A stretch of DNA of 64,000 nt, taken from positions 1-64,000 of the forward strand of contig NCCV01000003.1 of NCBI GenBank assembly GCA_002279825.1. The letters are read 5' to 3'. The notes under the pieces were generated by a model, which saw nothing but the letters and a program-made list of their open reading frames with translations, ran no database searches and was not told where the DNA came from. Both the position numbers and the translations under genes were made by a program. Origin of the DNA: Sphingomonadales bacterium 12-68-11 (GTDB lineage: Bacteria; Pseudomonadota; Alphaproteobacteria; Sphingomonadales; Sphingomonadaceae). Position 1 is the stretch's first letter; each line of letters starts with the position of its first letter. Below are positions 52,518-61,900 of the stretch, one piece after another.

Positions 52518-52686
52518 ATATGCCTATGCCGCGTGGGGCACTTAGGCCGCCCCGCCCCCCGGTCAAGCGGGATCGGCGAGGGCGCGAGCCTGTTGCACAG
52601 CGACCTTTTCAAGCAAAGCAAAAACTGCGCGTGCCGCGCGGTGACGCAACTTTATTACGAGCCGCCGAACCCCTATAATCGAGCCC

Positions 52687-53322
52687 ATGGCGAATCCCGG
52701 CGAGACCACCGCACCCACCCTGTTGGCCTATGCCGGTGTGCGGCGCGTCCCGAGCCCGCGGATCGAGCTGTTCGATCGCCCCGGCTTCCTCGGCCGCGAC
52801 CTTTGCGCGAGCCTGATCGCGCTGATCGATAAGGATCGCCGCCCGTCGACGATCGCCGATCCCAATGGCGACGACACGTTCCGGACGAGCGAGACTTGCG
52901 ACCTCCCCGCCGCCGAACCGGCAGTGGAAGAACTCGAACGCCTGTTGTTCGCGCTCAACGGGATCGACCCGGCGCACGGCGAGCCGGTGCAGGGCCAGCG
53001 CTACGCGGTCGGCCAGGAATTCAAGGCGCACACAGATTACTTCGAGCCGACCGGCATGGACTTCGCGAAGTACTGTTCGGTCGCCGGCCAGCGCACCTGG
53101 ACTTTCATGGTCTATCTCAACGATGTCGAGGCCGGCGGCGCGACGCGGTTCAAGGTGGTCGACAAGATGTTCAAGCCCGAAGCAGGCAAGCTGGTGTGCT
53201 GGAACAACCACCGCCCCGATGGCACGCTCAACGCCGCGACGCTCCATCACGGGATGAAAGTGCGCAAGGGGGTCAAGTATGTGATCACCAAATGGTACCG
53301 CGAAAGGCCCTGGGGATGGTGA
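52687..53322 (+). CDS. 2-oxoglutarate/Fe(II) oxygenase, prolyl 4-hydroxylase-like
   Basis: A 211-residue P4H-type dioxygenase. The iron-binding His and Asp are in FKAHTDYFEPTG, the distal His in ATLHHGMKVRKGVKYVITKWY, and the Lys there would bind 2-oxoglutarate. TWTFMVYLNDVEAGGATRF is the usual strand between. The substrate is unknown; bacterial members hydroxylate Pro in translation factors or small peptides. The stop overlaps the GFA gene start. Confidence 0.9.
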   Translation: MANPGETTAPTLLAYAGVRRVPSPRIELFDRPGFLGRDLCASLIALIDKDRRPSTIADPNGDDTFRTSETCDLPAAEPAVEELERLLFALNGIDPAHGEPVQGQRYAVGQEFKAHTDYFEPTGMDFAKYCSVAGQRTWTFMVYLNDVEAGGATRFKVVDKMFKPEAGKLVCWNNHRPDGTLNAATLHHGMKVRKGVKYVITKWYRERPWGW

Positions 53323-53741
53323 GTAGCAAGACGACGCGCACAGGCGGCTGTCACTGCGGCGCGGTGCGGTTCGAGGCCGAAGTGCCCGAACCGCTGGTGG
53401 GCGGGCGCTGCAACTGCTCGATCTGCGCGATCAAAGGCGTGGTGATGGTCAACGTCCCATTGGCCGATCTGCGGATCACCCAGGGGCAGGATGCGCTCGC
53501 GACCTACACTTTCAACACCGGCGTGGCGAAGCACCACTTCTGCCCGACCTGCGGCATCCACGTGTTCCACCAGGCGCGCTCCGACCCCGGCAAGTTCGGC
53601 ATCAACGCCGCCGCGCTCGACGGGGTATGCCCCTATGCCGACTTTCCAGACGTCAACGTCAACGATGGAACGCGGCATGTGCGCGATACGGGGGTATCGC
53701 GCAGCGCGGGCCGGCTTAGGTTCGAGCCGAACCGGACATAG
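53316..53741 (+). CDS. GFA-family zinc protein (glutathione-dependent formaldehyde-activating fold)
   Basis: A 141-residue Mss4-like protein. The zinc ligands are GGCHCGAVRFEAE, GRCNCSICAIKG and FCPTCGIHVFHQ. Members are named for one formaldehyde-activating enzyme, but most have unknown substrates. The ATG at 53316 overlaps the oxygenase stop region (TGGTGA), and AAAGG precedes it. Operon with the prolyl-hydroxylase-like gene. Confidence 0.88.
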   Translation: MVSSKTTRTGGCHCGAVRFEAEVPEPLVGGRCNCSICAIKGVVMVNVPLADLRITQGQDALATYTFNTGVAKHHFCPTCGIHVFHQARSDPGKFGINAAALDGVCPYADFPDVNVNDGTRHVRDTGVSRSAGRLRFEPNRT

Positions 53742-53764
53742 CCGGCGTTGCTCTCTTCACTGTT

Positions 53765-53783
53765 TGCGCATACTTTGTGCGCA
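53765..53783 (+). promoter_or_regulatory. Possible operator in front of ccdA
   Basis: Two TGCGCA sequences, each self-palindromic, at 53765-53770 and 53778-53783, 13 bases apart. The second covers the first base of the ccdA start codon. CcdA-type antitoxins repress their own promoter, so this pair is a candidate binding site. Not proven; the motif is short. Confidence 0.35.
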
Positions 53784-54034
53784 TGGCCACTCTCCATCGA
53801 AAGTCCGGCAAGTCCGCGCGACGGCCCACCAACGTCTCGCTCGACCCCGTTCACCTCGCGGAGGCCCGCGAGCTCGGCATAAACATCTCGCAAGCGTGCG
53901 AACGGGGTCTCGTCGCGACTCTGGCGGAAGAGCGCGCCCGGCGCTGGAAGGAAGAGAATCGCGAGGCGATCGAAGGCTGGAACCGTTACTTCGAGGAGCA
54001 TGGTTTGCCGCTCGAACACTACCGCACGTTCTGA
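53783..54034 (+). CDS. ccdA: Type II antitoxin CcdA
   Basis: An 83-residue protein with an N-terminal DNA-binding ribbon-helix-helix (PTNVSLDPVHLAEARELGIN, SQACERGLVATLAEE) and a C-terminal tail that wraps the toxin (EENREAIEGWNRYFEEHG). The ending LPLEHYRTF is typical of CcdA. ATG at 53783; GTG at 53777 is also in frame. The stop lies directly before the ccdB start. Confidence 0.9.
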   Translation: MATLHRKSGKSARRPTNVSLDPVHLAEARELGINISQACERGLVATLAEERARRWKEENREAIEGWNRYFEEHGLPLEHYRTF

Positions 54035-54334
54035 ATGGCCCAGTTCGACGTGCATCGCTTGACGAACGGACGCCAGCTTGTCCTCGACTGTCAGTCAGAC
54101 CTTCACGATGAGTTCGCCACACGGTTCGTTGTCCCGTTGGTGCCGCTGAATGCTTCGCCACCGCGCGCGGGTCGGCTGCATCCGCTTTTCCGGGTCCAGG
54201 GCGATGGCTATGTCATGGCTACTCAGGGTGCGACGGCGCTTCGGCGAACGGAACTCGGTCCCGTCATAGCCAATCTCGCCGAGCATCGGCTCACGATTGT
54301 CGGCGCCCTCGACCTGCTGATCACCGGCGTCTGA
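54035..54334 (+). CDS. ccdB: Type II toxin CcdB (gyrase poison)
   Basis: A 99-residue protein of the CcdB/MazF fold: MAQFDVHRLTNGRQLVLDCQ, then VVPLVPLNASPP, LHPLFRVQGDGYVMATQG and a C-terminal LTIVGALDLLITGV. It would poison DNA gyrase. The start follows the ccdA stop with no gap (TGAATG). A chromosomal copy among core genes suggests acquisition; no plasmid genes are near. Confidence 0.9.
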   Translation: MAQFDVHRLTNGRQLVLDCQSDLHDEFATRFVVPLVPLNASPPRAGRLHPLFRVQGDGYVMATQGATALRRTELGPVIANLAEHRLTIVGALDLLITGV

Positions 54335-54344
54335 CAAACGAAAA

Positions 54345-54364
54345 GGGCGGCCCGCGGACCGCCC
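54345..54364 (-). terminator. Rho-independent terminator of rpmE
   Basis: On the minus strand, GGGCGGTCC and GGGCCGCCC form a stem with a two-base loop, followed by TTTT. It lies 29 bases past the rpmE stop. On the plus strand it may also end the ccdAB transcript. Confidence 0.75.
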
Positions 54365-54393
54365 TCCCCTAAACCGTTCGCTGGATCCGGATC

Positions 54394-54621
54394 TCAGCTC
54401 TTCTTGAGCGACAGTCCGCCGAAGCGCTTGTTGAACTGGGCGACGCGGCCACCCTGATCGACCTGGCGGGTGCCGCCGGTCCACGCCGGGTGGCTCTTGG
54501 GATCGATGTCGAGCGCGAGCGTGTCGCCTTCCTTGCCCCAGGTGGAGCGGGTCTCGAACACGGTGCCGTCGGTCATCTGCACCTTGATCATGTGGTAGTC
54601 GGGGTGGGTATCGGCCTTCAT
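54394..54621 (-). CDS. rpmE: 50S ribosomal protein L31
   Basis: A 75-residue ribosomal protein. [20 protein letters not shown] and the SHPAWTGG motif followed by [11 protein letters not shown] are the L31 marks. The zinc-binding cysteines of the C+ form are absent, so this is the zinc-independent form common in alphaproteobacteria. The ATG is at 54621; the frame is open upstream without similarity. Confidence 0.95.
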   Translation of the reverse strand: MKADTHPDYHMIKVQMTDGTVFETRSTWGKEGDTLALDIDPKSHPAWTGGTRQVDQGGRVAQFNKRFGGLSLKKS

Positions 54622-54745
54622 GGCAATAAGTCCTTGCTGTCCATAAGGCCGGTTCCGACCGGCCGGGCAATCTCGGGAAGCGGCGCGCCTAATCGCGTTT
54701 GCCGCGAAAAGCAACCCGACCCGTAACGCCGCGCGTCGTCGAAGC

Positions 54746-54827
54746 CCTTGCTCGGTTTGCGACCAGCAAACCGCAAGGCCGACTGGCCGCCCGCAGGTGC
54801 CCCGTCGCGTAGCGACGGAATAGCACC
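54746..54827. repeat. Palindromic repeat between rpmE and fabZ
   Basis: Two hairpins. The first is at 54746-54778, with a perfect core CGGTTTGC / GCAAACCG (loop GACCA) and outer CCTTG/CAAGG. The second is at 54796-54827, with core CCGTCGC / GCGACGG and outer GGTGC/GCACC. On the minus strand it would encode residues like [11 protein letters not shown] and [16 protein letters not shown], a translation I associate with dispersed sphingomonad repeats. It fills most of the 239-base gap. Confidence 0.65.
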
Positions 54828-54860
54828 GAGAACGAGCGCCCGGATGGGCACTCGAAACAA

Positions 54861-55322
54861 TCAGGAGGGCGGATCGGCGACCATGGCTGTGAACTGCACC
54901 TCGCAGGTCACTTTGCCCTCGACGCTGGCCTTGCCCCAGAACTTGCAGACCCGCGCGCGCTTCTGGACGAATCCGACGTTGAGATCGAGCAGGCAGCCGG
55001 GTTCCACGGGCGCGCGGAACTTGGCCTCGTCGATCGACATGAAATAGACCAGCTTGCCGCTGCCGGCGAGTTCGAGCGTTTCGATCGCCAAGATTGCAGC
55101 GGCCTGGGCCATCGCTTCGATCTGCAGCACGCCGGGCATGATCGGCCGGCCCGGGAAATGCCCCTGAAAGAACTGCTCGTTGAAGCTGACTGCCTTGACC
55201 GCGTGAATCTCCTCGCCGACCGTCAGGCTTTTCACCCGGTCGACGAGGAGCAGCGGATAGCGGTGGGGCAGCGCGTTGAGGATCTGCCCGATGTCGTAGC
55301 CGCGGACGGCGTCCTCGCTCAT
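54861..55322 (-). CDS. fabZ: 3-hydroxyacyl-ACP dehydratase FabZ
   Basis: Dehydrates 3-hydroxyacyl-ACP in fatty-acid elongation. The 153-residue hot-dog-fold protein has [13 protein letters not shown], the active-site His in [22 protein letters not shown] and the Glu in the same helix. In most Gram-negatives it stands between lpxD and lpxA; here ompH is upstream and rpmE follows, with no lipid A genes. Confidence 0.96.
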   Translation of the reverse strand: MSEDAVRGYDIGQILNALPHRYPLLLVDRVKSLTVGEEIHAVKAVSFNEQFFQGHFPGRPIMPGVLQIEAMAQAAAILAIETLELAGSGKLVYFMSIDEAKFRAPVEPGCLLDLNVGFVQKRARVCKFWGKASVEGKVTCEVQFTAMVADPPS

Positions 55323-55342
55323 GCTTCGGCTCGTCTCGGGCC

Positions 55343-56050
55343 TTAGCGGCCTTCGACCGCTGGGCCCTGCGCGGGAGCCGCAGTGGGTGCAGCCGGCTGA
55401 CCCTGGGCGGCGGCCTGCGCGGCCTGCTGCTGCGCCTGCTGCTCGCGCAGTTCGCGCGGCAGCCAGCCCTGCGGAGGAACGAGCTGCGCCGAGGGAACGA
55501 GGCGGTTGACCTCGTCGAGCACGGCCTGGGTCATGTTGTAAGCCGGCTCCGCGAAGACCACGTTGTCGGGCGTCAGGATCAGGCTGATGCTCTGCTTCTT
55601 GGCGGCTTCCTGCACCGCTTCGCTCAGCTTGCCCTCAACCTGCTCCTGGACATAGGCCTGCGACAGCGCAACCGGGGCGAGGATCTGCTGCAGCTCGCGC
55701 TCGGCGGCCTGCTCGATCTGCTGGATCTGCGCGGCCTGCTGCTGCAACGCCTGCTGGTTGGCATTGGGCACCTGGCTGTCGGTCTGCAGCTTGGTGTAGA
55801 GCGGCTGCAGCTGCTGACCGATCGCGGTGCGCCGCGCGGTCGCCTGGTCGATGGTTTCCTTGTAGGTCACCGGGCGCTGCTGCTGCGCCACGCGGTAGGC
55901 GTTCGAGTTCTGCACGACGGCCGCCAGATTGACGACGCCGATGCCGCGTACCGGGGCCTGCGCCTGCGCGGCGGCCGGGGCTGCTAGGGGGCCGGCGGTC
56001 AGCATCGCCAGCGCGATGGCGCCCGCCGCGGGCTTCACGAAGTTGATCAT
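55343..56050 (-). CDS. skp: Periplasmic chaperone OmpH/Skp family
   Basis: Escorts unfolded outer-membrane proteins. The 235-residue product has a signal peptide (ending APAAAQAQA), a short strand ([17 protein letters not shown]), a long Gln/Ala-rich coiled-coil hairpin ([19 protein letters not shown]) and [19 protein letters not shown] Pro/Ala/Gln-rich tail of about 40 residues is longer than in enterobacterial Skp. It overlaps the bamA stop by one base. Confidence 0.9.
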   Translation of the reverse strand: MINFVKPAAGAIALAMLTAGPLAAPAAAQAQAPVRGIGVVNLAAVVQNSNAYRVAQQQRPVTYKETIDQATARRTAIGQQLQPLYTKLQTDSQVPNANQQALQQQAAQIQQIEQAAERELQQILAPVALSQAYVQEQVEGKLSEAVQEAAKKQSISLILTPDNVVFAEPAYNMTQAVLDEVNRLVPSAQLVPPQGWLPRELREQQAQQQAAQAAAQGQPAAPTAAPAQGPAVEGR

Positions 56051-58734
56051 CAGAATCGAGTTCCTACGTTGAACGAGAAGATCTTGGTGTCGTCGCCTTC
56101 CTGGCTGAGCAGCGGATAGGCGAAGTTGACGCGGAACGGGCCGAACGGAGAGTTCCAGTCGGCACCGATGCCGATCGATAGGCGCGGACTCGGCGTATCG
56201 CCATAGAACTCTTCCACGAACGGGGGAAGCGAGCTCCCGAGCGCGGTGTTCGGCGTGCCCGCCGGATTGAGCGGATTGGTGACCACCGAGACCGTCCCGT
56301 CGGTGTTGGTCTGGGTGTAGAGCGCATTCCCGTCCGTATCGCGCGTCGGCAGGAAGATGCCGTCGGGATAGGGGCTGGTGTTGAGCGTCGGACGGGTGAC
56401 GTCGAAGACCGCCCCCATATCGGCGAAGATCGACGGCCGGATGCCCAGTTCGCGCACGCCCTGGCCGAGCGGAATCTCAAGTTCCGCCCGGAACATGTAC
56501 ATCGCATGCCCGCCCAGCGCGTCATCGACGGTGCTTTCGTCGTCGAGCGGGAGCAGGAACGGATTGCCGTCGTCATCGACGTCGTAGAACCGGCGCACCA
56601 CGCGCGGACCGATGCCGCGGATATCGAAACCGCGGATTTCCGGCTCGCCGAGGAAGATGCGGTCGGTCAGCAGCACGTCGTCGTTGCCCGGCCCGCGATC
56701 GCGCAGGCCAAGGATGTAGCCGGCCTGCGCTTGCACCGAGAAGATGAAGCTGCCGAGCACCGGCCAGTACTGCCGGAACTGCCCGGTCAGACGAGCATAG
56801 CGGGTCGATCCGCCGAGCCCTGCGAAATCGAGGCTGAGCCCGGCATCGATACCGCGCGTCGGGCGTATGCCGCTGTCGAGCGACCGATAGATCAACGACA
56901 GGCCGAGTATCGAGGTGCTGCGCGTGCCGATCGCGTCGCACAGATAGCGGCCGGCCAAAAGCGGCTCGCAGGTGCGCGTGCCGTCGCCGTCGAGGTCGAA
57001 GAAGTACTGGCTCTCGTCGACCGTGATGTTCTCGAGATTGAACGTATAGCGCCCGAGCAGCGACATGTACTCGGTCAGCGGAACGCCGACCCGGACCTGG
57101 AGGCCGGTCGTCGATTGCTCGTAGGTGGCGAGGCCCTGGTCGTAATAGTCGTTGTTGTAATCGCGCCGGTAGATGTCGATCGCCGCGGAGATGTTGCGGT
57201 CGAACACATAGGGCTCGGAGAAGCTGACGTTGGCCGACTGCGAATAGCGTGAGTAGTTGATGCCGAGGCCCACGGTCTGGCCGCGTCCGCGGAAGTTCTT
57301 CTGCCGGATCGAGCCCTGGAAAATGAAGCTCTCGAGGCTCGAGAAACCGGCCGACAGCGACAGCTCGCCGGTCGCCTGCTCCTGCACGTTGGCCTCGAGC
57401 AGGATCCGGTCGGCCGCGCTTCCGTCGACCTGTGAAACCTCGAAATTCTCCTGGAAGTAGCCCAGCGAGTTGATGCGCGCGGTCGAACGCCTGATCTGCA
57501 GCGAGTTGAAGGCATCGCCTTCGGCCACGCGGAACTCGCGCCGCACCACTTTGTCCTGCGTCAGCGTATTGCCGTTGACGTCGATCCGCTCGACATAAAC
57601 GCGCGGCGCTTCGTTGAGGACGAACTTGATGCCCATCGTCAGGTTTTCGCGATCCGGATCGTAGTCCGGCTCCACCGACGCGAACGCGTAACCGAACGTG
57701 CCGGCGGTCTCCTCGAGCCGCTCGATCGTGTCCTCGACCAGCTTGGCGTCGTACCAGTCGCCTTCGTTGACCCCGATCGACTGGGTCAGCGCGGCGCTAT
57801 CGAAATCGCGCAGCTGGCTCTCGACCTCGACCTTACCGAACTTGTACCGCTCGCCTTCCTCAACCTGGTAGGTGATGATGAAGTCGCGCTTGTCGGGGGT
57901 CAGCTCGGCGACCGCCGACACCACCCGGAAATCGGCGTAGCCCTGGGTCAGGTAGAACTGGCGGAGCTTCTGCTGGTCGAACGCCAGCCGATCAGGATCG
58001 TAGCTGGTGGTCGAGGCGAAGATGTTCAGCAGGCCCGCGACCTTGGTGACCATCTCGCCGCGCAGCTGGTTGTCGGAGAACGCCTCGTTGCCGATGATGT
58101 TGATCTGACGGACCCGCGACTTGGGCCCTTCGTTGATCTCGAACACCACGTCGACGCGGTTCTGGTCGAGCTGGACCATCTGCGGCTCGACCGTGGCGGC
58201 GAATCGGCCCTGGCGCTTGTACAGCTCGATAATCCGGGCGACGTCGGCGCGCACTTTCGAACGGGTGAAGATCTGCCGCGGCGCGAGCTTGATCTCGGGC
58301 ACGATCTTGTCGGATTTGATCCGCCGGTTACCTTCCAGCACGATGCGGTTGATGACCGGGTTCTCGACCACGCGGATTACCACCGCGCCGTCGGTGCTCG
58401 TTATGCTGTAGTCGGAAAACAGCTCGGTTGCGGCGAGGTCCTTGAGCGCCTGGTCGGCGACCGCGGCGGTATAGGCCTGGCCGGGGCGAAGCTGGACGTA
58501 GCTCACGATCGTCTCGGGCTCGAGCCGCTGCGCACCGGCCACCGAGATCGAACGGATCACTTCGGTTTGCTGCACCGCAGCGGGCGTCTGCGGAGGCGTG
58601 GGCGCGGGAGCGGCGCTGTCCTGCGCCAGTACGGTGCCGGGCACTCCGGCCAAAACGGTGCACCCCAGCAGGGCTGCGGCCAATCGGGAAGCTGCGAACG
58701 AAGGGGCCTTACCGCTCATGTACCGTCCATTCAT
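56050..58734 (-). CDS. bamA: Outer membrane protein assembly factor BamA
   Basis: Omp85-family barrel that inserts outer-membrane proteins. It has a signal peptide (LAAALLGCTVLAGVPGTVLAQ), five POTRA domains (first with IRSISVAGAQRLEPETIVSY, last near VYVERIDVNGNTLTQD) and a 16-strand barrel with LGEPEIRGFDIRGIGPR and a final aromatic F (FSFNVGTRF). The barrel contains a loop with NPLNPAGTPNTALGSS. The start is either ATG 58734 (894 residues) or ATG 58719 (889). Part of the rseP-bamA-ompH-fabZ run. Confidence 0.95.
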   Translation of the reverse strand: MNGRYMSGKAPSFAASRLAAALLGCTVLAGVPGTVLAQDSAAPAPTPPQTPAAVQQTEVIRSISVAGAQRLEPETIVSYVQLRPGQAYTAAVADQALKDLAATELFSDYSITSTDGAVVIRVVENPVINRIVLEGNRRIKSDKIVPEIKLAPRQIFTRSKVRADVARIIELYKRQGRFAATVEPQMVQLDQNRVDVVFEINEGPKSRVRQINIIGNEAFSDNQLRGEMVTKVAGLLNIFASTTSYDPDRLAFDQQKLRQFYLTQGYADFRVVSAVAELTPDKRDFIITYQVEEGERYKFGKVEVESQLRDFDSAALTQSIGVNEGDWYDAKLVEDTIERLEETAGTFGYAFASVEPDYDPDRENLTMGIKFVLNEAPRVYVERIDVNGNTLTQDKVVRREFRVAEGDAFNSLQIRRSTARINSLGYFQENFEVSQVDGSAADRILLEANVQEQATGELSLSAGFSSLESFIFQGSIRQKNFRGRGQTVGLGINYSRYSQSANVSFSEPYVFDRNISAAIDIYRRDYNNDYYDQGLATYEQSTTGLQVRVGVPLTEYMSLLGRYTFNLENITVDESQYFFDLDGDGTRTCEPLLAGRYLCDAIGTRSTSILGLSLIYRSLDSGIRPTRGIDAGLSLDFAGLGGSTRYARLTGQFRQYWPVLGSFIFSVQAQAGYILGLRDRGPGNDDVLLTDRIFLGEPEIRGFDIRGIGPRVVRRFYDVDDDGNPFLLPLDDESTVDDALGGHAMYMFRAELEIPLGQGVRELGIRPSIFADMGAVFDVTRPTLNTSPYPDGIFLPTRDTDGNALYTQTNTDGTVSVVTNPLNPAGTPNTALGSSLPPFVEEFYGDTPSPRLSIGIGADWNSPFGPFRVNFAYPLLSQEGDDTKIFSFNVGTRF

Positions 58735-58917
58735 CCGACGTTGCGGGTCCCGACCTGCCAAGCCTGACCGTCTGCCTTGCGGGCTAACCAGCCGGCACCG
58801 ACGCGAGGGAGCGCCCTTGCCCGATGGCGGTGACGGTATCAAGCGAATGCAGCCCGGAATGCGCGGCCGGTAAGTTCCTTTTCCCCACCCGGCGCATGCC
58901 AGGGGGTGCTCTTCGCC

Positions 58918-60030
58918 CTAGCCGCCGAAGATCGGCAGCGAGGCGATGTCGTTGATCGTCACGAACAGCATCAGCGCGAGCACGAAGGCAATGCCGGTCC
59001 TGAACGCCCATTCCTGACTGCGCGGGCCCAGCGGCTTGCGGCGAACCGCTTCGGCCGCGTAGAAAGCCAGGTGCCCGCCGTCGAGGGCAGGAATTGGCAA
59101 CAGGTTGATGAATGCCAAGTTAATTGAGATAAGCGCCGCGAACTCGATAAACGCGAGCGGCCCGAGCGAAAGCTTCTCGCCCGAGAACTTGGCGATCTTG
59201 ATCGGCCCGCCAAGTTCATCGACCGACCGCTGCCCGGTCAGGATCTGCCCCAGCCCGGTCAGCGTCATCTGGACCACGCGGACGCTGCTCTGGACCGCGA
59301 ACGCGGTCGCGCCGAGCGGGCCCACGCTTTCGAACGTGACATCGTTGGAGCCCACGCCGATCAGGCCGATGCGCGCCTTGTTGCCGAACCGATCGACCAT
59401 TTCGCGATCGGCGACCTTGACCGGGACGGTCGAGGTTTCGCCTTCCCGCGTATAAGTCACCGCGATCGTCTTTCCGGGATAGGGCAGCACGAAGTTGCTG
59501 ATGTCGTCGAAGCCGGCAATGGGCTGGCCATCGATCGCCACGATACGGTCGCCCACCTGAATGCCGGCAGCGGCGGCGGCCGAGTTCTCCGTCACGACCT
59601 GCACCACCGGCGGGACCGCCGGCTTGCCGTAGACCATCGCATAACCGGCGAAGATCGCAATCGCGACGAGCAGGTTGGTCATCGGGCCGGCGAGGACGAT
59701 CAGCGCGCGCTGCCATAGCGGCTTGGCCTGGAAAGTCTGCTGCCGCTCGTGCTCGGGCAGATTAAGCCAGGCCTCGCTCGGCTGGCTCGCGGGATTCATG
59801 TCGCCGGCGAACTGGACATAGCCGCCAAGCGGCAGCGCCGAGAGCTTCCAGCGGGTGCCGCGGCGGTCGGTCCAGCCGGCCAGCTCCTTGCCAAAGCCGA
59901 CCGAAAACGCGTCGGCCTTCACCCCGAACCACCGCCCGACCAGGTAGTGGCCGAGCTCGTGCACGGTCACCAGCGGGCCGAGCAGCAGCAGGAAGCCGGC
60001 GATGTAGATCCAGAAGGGGGGCGATTCCAT
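58918..60030 (-). CDS. rseP: Site-2 metalloprotease RseP
   Basis: Intramembrane zinc protease that cleaves anti-sigma factors and signal-peptide remnants. The 370-residue product has the zinc motif TVHELGHYLVGR in its first helix, one clear PDZ domain (GIQVGDRIVAIDGQPIAGFDD) and the LPIPALDGGHLAFY motif. The ATG at 60030 starts MESPPFWIYIAGF. It lies 4 bases after the dxr stop. Confidence 0.95.
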   Translation of the reverse strand: MESPPFWIYIAGFLLLLGPLVTVHELGHYLVGRWFGVKADAFSVGFGKELAGWTDRRGTRWKLSALPLGGYVQFAGDMNPASQPSEAWLNLPEHERQQTFQAKPLWQRALIVLAGPMTNLLVAIAIFAGYAMVYGKPAVPPVVQVVTENSAAAAAGIQVGDRIVAIDGQPIAGFDDISNFVLPYPGKTIAVTYTREGETSTVPVKVADREMVDRFGNKARIGLIGVGSNDVTFESVGPLGATAFAVQSSVRVVQMTLTGLGQILTGQRSVDELGGPIKIAKFSGEKLSLGPLAFIEFAALISINLAFINLLPIPALDGGHLAFYAAEAVRRKPLGPRSQEWAFRTGIAFVLALMLFVTINDIASLPIFGG

Positions 60031-60034
60031 CAGC

Positions 60035-61189
60035 TCAGGCAGGCTCCAACATGCCGGCGGCCACGCGGCGCGCCTCGGCATCGACGGCGAGGACCTCGCT
60101 CAGGGTCTGCGGGGCAGGACAGTGCAACTGGGCCATCGTCTCGGCCACCAATAGCGCGATCCTCGTGAATTCCACCTTACCGGCGAGAAACGCGGCAACC
60201 GCCACTTCGTTCGCGGCACTCAGCACCGCCGGCGCCGCGCCGCCCGCCTCGGCCGCCTCGCGCGCCAGCCGGGTGGCCGGGAAGCGCTCCTCGTCAGGCG
60301 CGAAGAAACTCAGCGTACCGAGCGCGGCCAGGTCGAGCGGGGCGCAAGGTGTATTCATGCGCCCCGGCCAGGCAAGGCACGAGGCGATCGGCACGCGCAT
60401 GTCCGAAGGGCCGAGCTGCGCCAGAGTCGATCCGTCGCGGTATTCGACCATCGAGTGAATCACGCTCTGCGGATGAACCAGAATGCGGATCTTCTCCAGC
60501 CCGACCGGGAACAGACGGTGCGCCTCGATGTACTCGAGGCCCTTGTTCATCATCGTCGCGGAATCGATCGTGATTTTCGCGCCCATATCCCAGTTGGGAT
60601 GCTTGAGCGCCTGGGCCGGGGTGGCAGCCTTGAGCTGCTCGTGGCTCCAGTCGCGAAACGGGCCCCCGCTGGCGGTCAGCGTGATCGCGCGCACGTCCTC
60701 GATCCGCCCGGCCTGCAGGCACTGGAAGATCGCATTGTGCTCGCTGTCGGTCGGCAGCAGCGTCGCGCCGTGGCGCTCGACTGCCGCGGTCATGACCTCG
60801 CCGGCCGACACGAGCGCTTCCTTGTTGGCGAGCGCGATCATTCCGCCCTGTTCGATCGCCGCCATCGTCGGCGCCAGGCCCGCGCAGCCGACAATGGCCG
60901 AAACCGTCAGGTCCGCACCGCGCGAAGCCGCCTCGACGAGCGCCGCGGCCCCGCCGGCCGCTTCGATATCGCTTCCCGCCAGCGCCTCGCGCAGTTCGGC
61001 CAGGCACCTCTCGTCGGCAACGACCGCAATCTCGGCCCCGAATTCGCGGGCCAGCGCCGCCAGTTCGGCCGCTTGGCAATTGGCCGTGAGCGCGACCACG
61101 CGCCACTTGTCCCGCTCGCGCCGTACCAGGTCGAGCGTCGAGGCTCCGATCGAGCCGGTCGCGCCGAGCAAGGTGATCGAGCGCGTCAT
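60035..61189 (-). CDS. dxr: 1-deoxy-D-xylulose 5-phosphate reductoisomerase
   Basis: Second step of the MEP isoprenoid pathway. The 384-residue product has the NADPH motif [29 protein letters not shown], the metal and substrate region [14 protein letters not shown] and [12 protein letters not shown], and [21 protein letters not shown]. The ATG at 61189 overlaps the cdsA stop. Supplies isoprenyl units for the neighbouring uppS product. Confidence 0.96.
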   Translation of the reverse strand: MTRSITLLGATGSIGASTLDLVRRERDKWRVVALTANCQAAELAALAREFGAEIAVVADERCLAELREALAGSDIEAAGGAAALVEAASRGADLTVSAIVGCAGLAPTMAAIEQGGMIALANKEALVSAGEVMTAAVERHGATLLPTDSEHNAIFQCLQAGRIEDVRAITLTASGGPFRDWSHEQLKAATPAQALKHPNWDMGAKITIDSATMMNKGLEYIEAHRLFPVGLEKIRILVHPQSVIHSMVEYRDGSTLAQLGPSDMRVPIASCLAWPGRMNTPCAPLDLAALGTLSFFAPDEERFPATRLAREAAEAGGAAPAVLSAANEVAVAAFLAGKVEFTRIALLVAETMAQLHCPAPQTLSEVLAVDAEARRVAAGMLEPA

Positions 61190-61890
61190 GTCAGTCCCAT
61201 CAGCCAGGCGGCGATGATCGCGGCGGGCAACAGGCCGTCGATGCGGTCGAAAATGCCGCCATGCCCCGGGATCAACCGCGAGCTGTCCTTCACCCCGGCC
61301 CTCCGCTTGAGCCAGCTTTCGAAGAAATCCCCCGCCTGCGCCGCCACCGCCAGCCCCGCCCCGACCAGCGCGGCAATGCCGAAGTGGGCCTGCTCCAAGG
61401 CGTTGCCGAAGCTGGGGCCGGTGCCCGCCAGCCGGCTGATCGCGTAAGTCATCGCCAGCATCGCAAACACCAGCCACAGCGATGCGGCGGCCATTCCCCC
61501 GATCAGCCCTGCCCAGGTCTTCGACGGGCTGATCGACGGCGCGATCTTGGGGCCGCCGATCGCGCGGCCGGCGAAATAGGCGCCGGTGTCGGTGCAGACC
61601 ACCACCCCGACGACGACCATGACATAGACCCCGTGCATGGCCGTCAGCGCATAGGCCGCCAGGCCGATATAGCTCGCGCCGGCCAGCAAGGCAGCCAGCC
61701 GGTACGGCACGTTCGGCGTTGCGCGCACCACCAGGAACACGAACTCGACGAAGCACGCCAGCGCGACCAGCACGATGAAAGCATCGAGCACCGGGCCGCC
61801 GGCCCAGAGCGCCGCCCCCGCCACCGCCAGCATGACCGCCGCCGAAGCGAGCCGCTTCGGCAAGTCCGAAGTCCTGACCGCCAGCGGCAC
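61186..61890 (-). CDS. cdsA: Phosphatidate cytidylyltransferase CdsA
   Basis: Makes CDP-diacylglycerol. The 234-residue membrane protein has seven to eight helices and the signature [13 protein letters not shown] then [23 protein letters not shown] use the GTG at 61890, just past the uppS stop, giving [19 protein letters not shown]; the open frame upstream lies over uppS in another phase. Feeds pgsA at 33.6 kb. Confidence 0.93.
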   Translation of the reverse strand: MPLAVRTSDLPKRLASAAVMLAVAGAALWAGGPVLDAFIVLVALACFVEFVFLVVRATPNVPYRLAALLAGASYIGLAAYALTAMHGVYVMVVVGVVVCTDTGAYFAGRAIGGPKIAPSISPSKTWAGLIGGMAAASLWLVFAMLAMTYAISRLAGTGPSFGNALEQAHFGIAALVGAGLAVAAQAGDFFESWLKRRAGVKDSSRLIPGHGGIFDRIDGLLPAAIIAAWLMGLT

Positions 61891-61900
61891 CTCGACGGAG

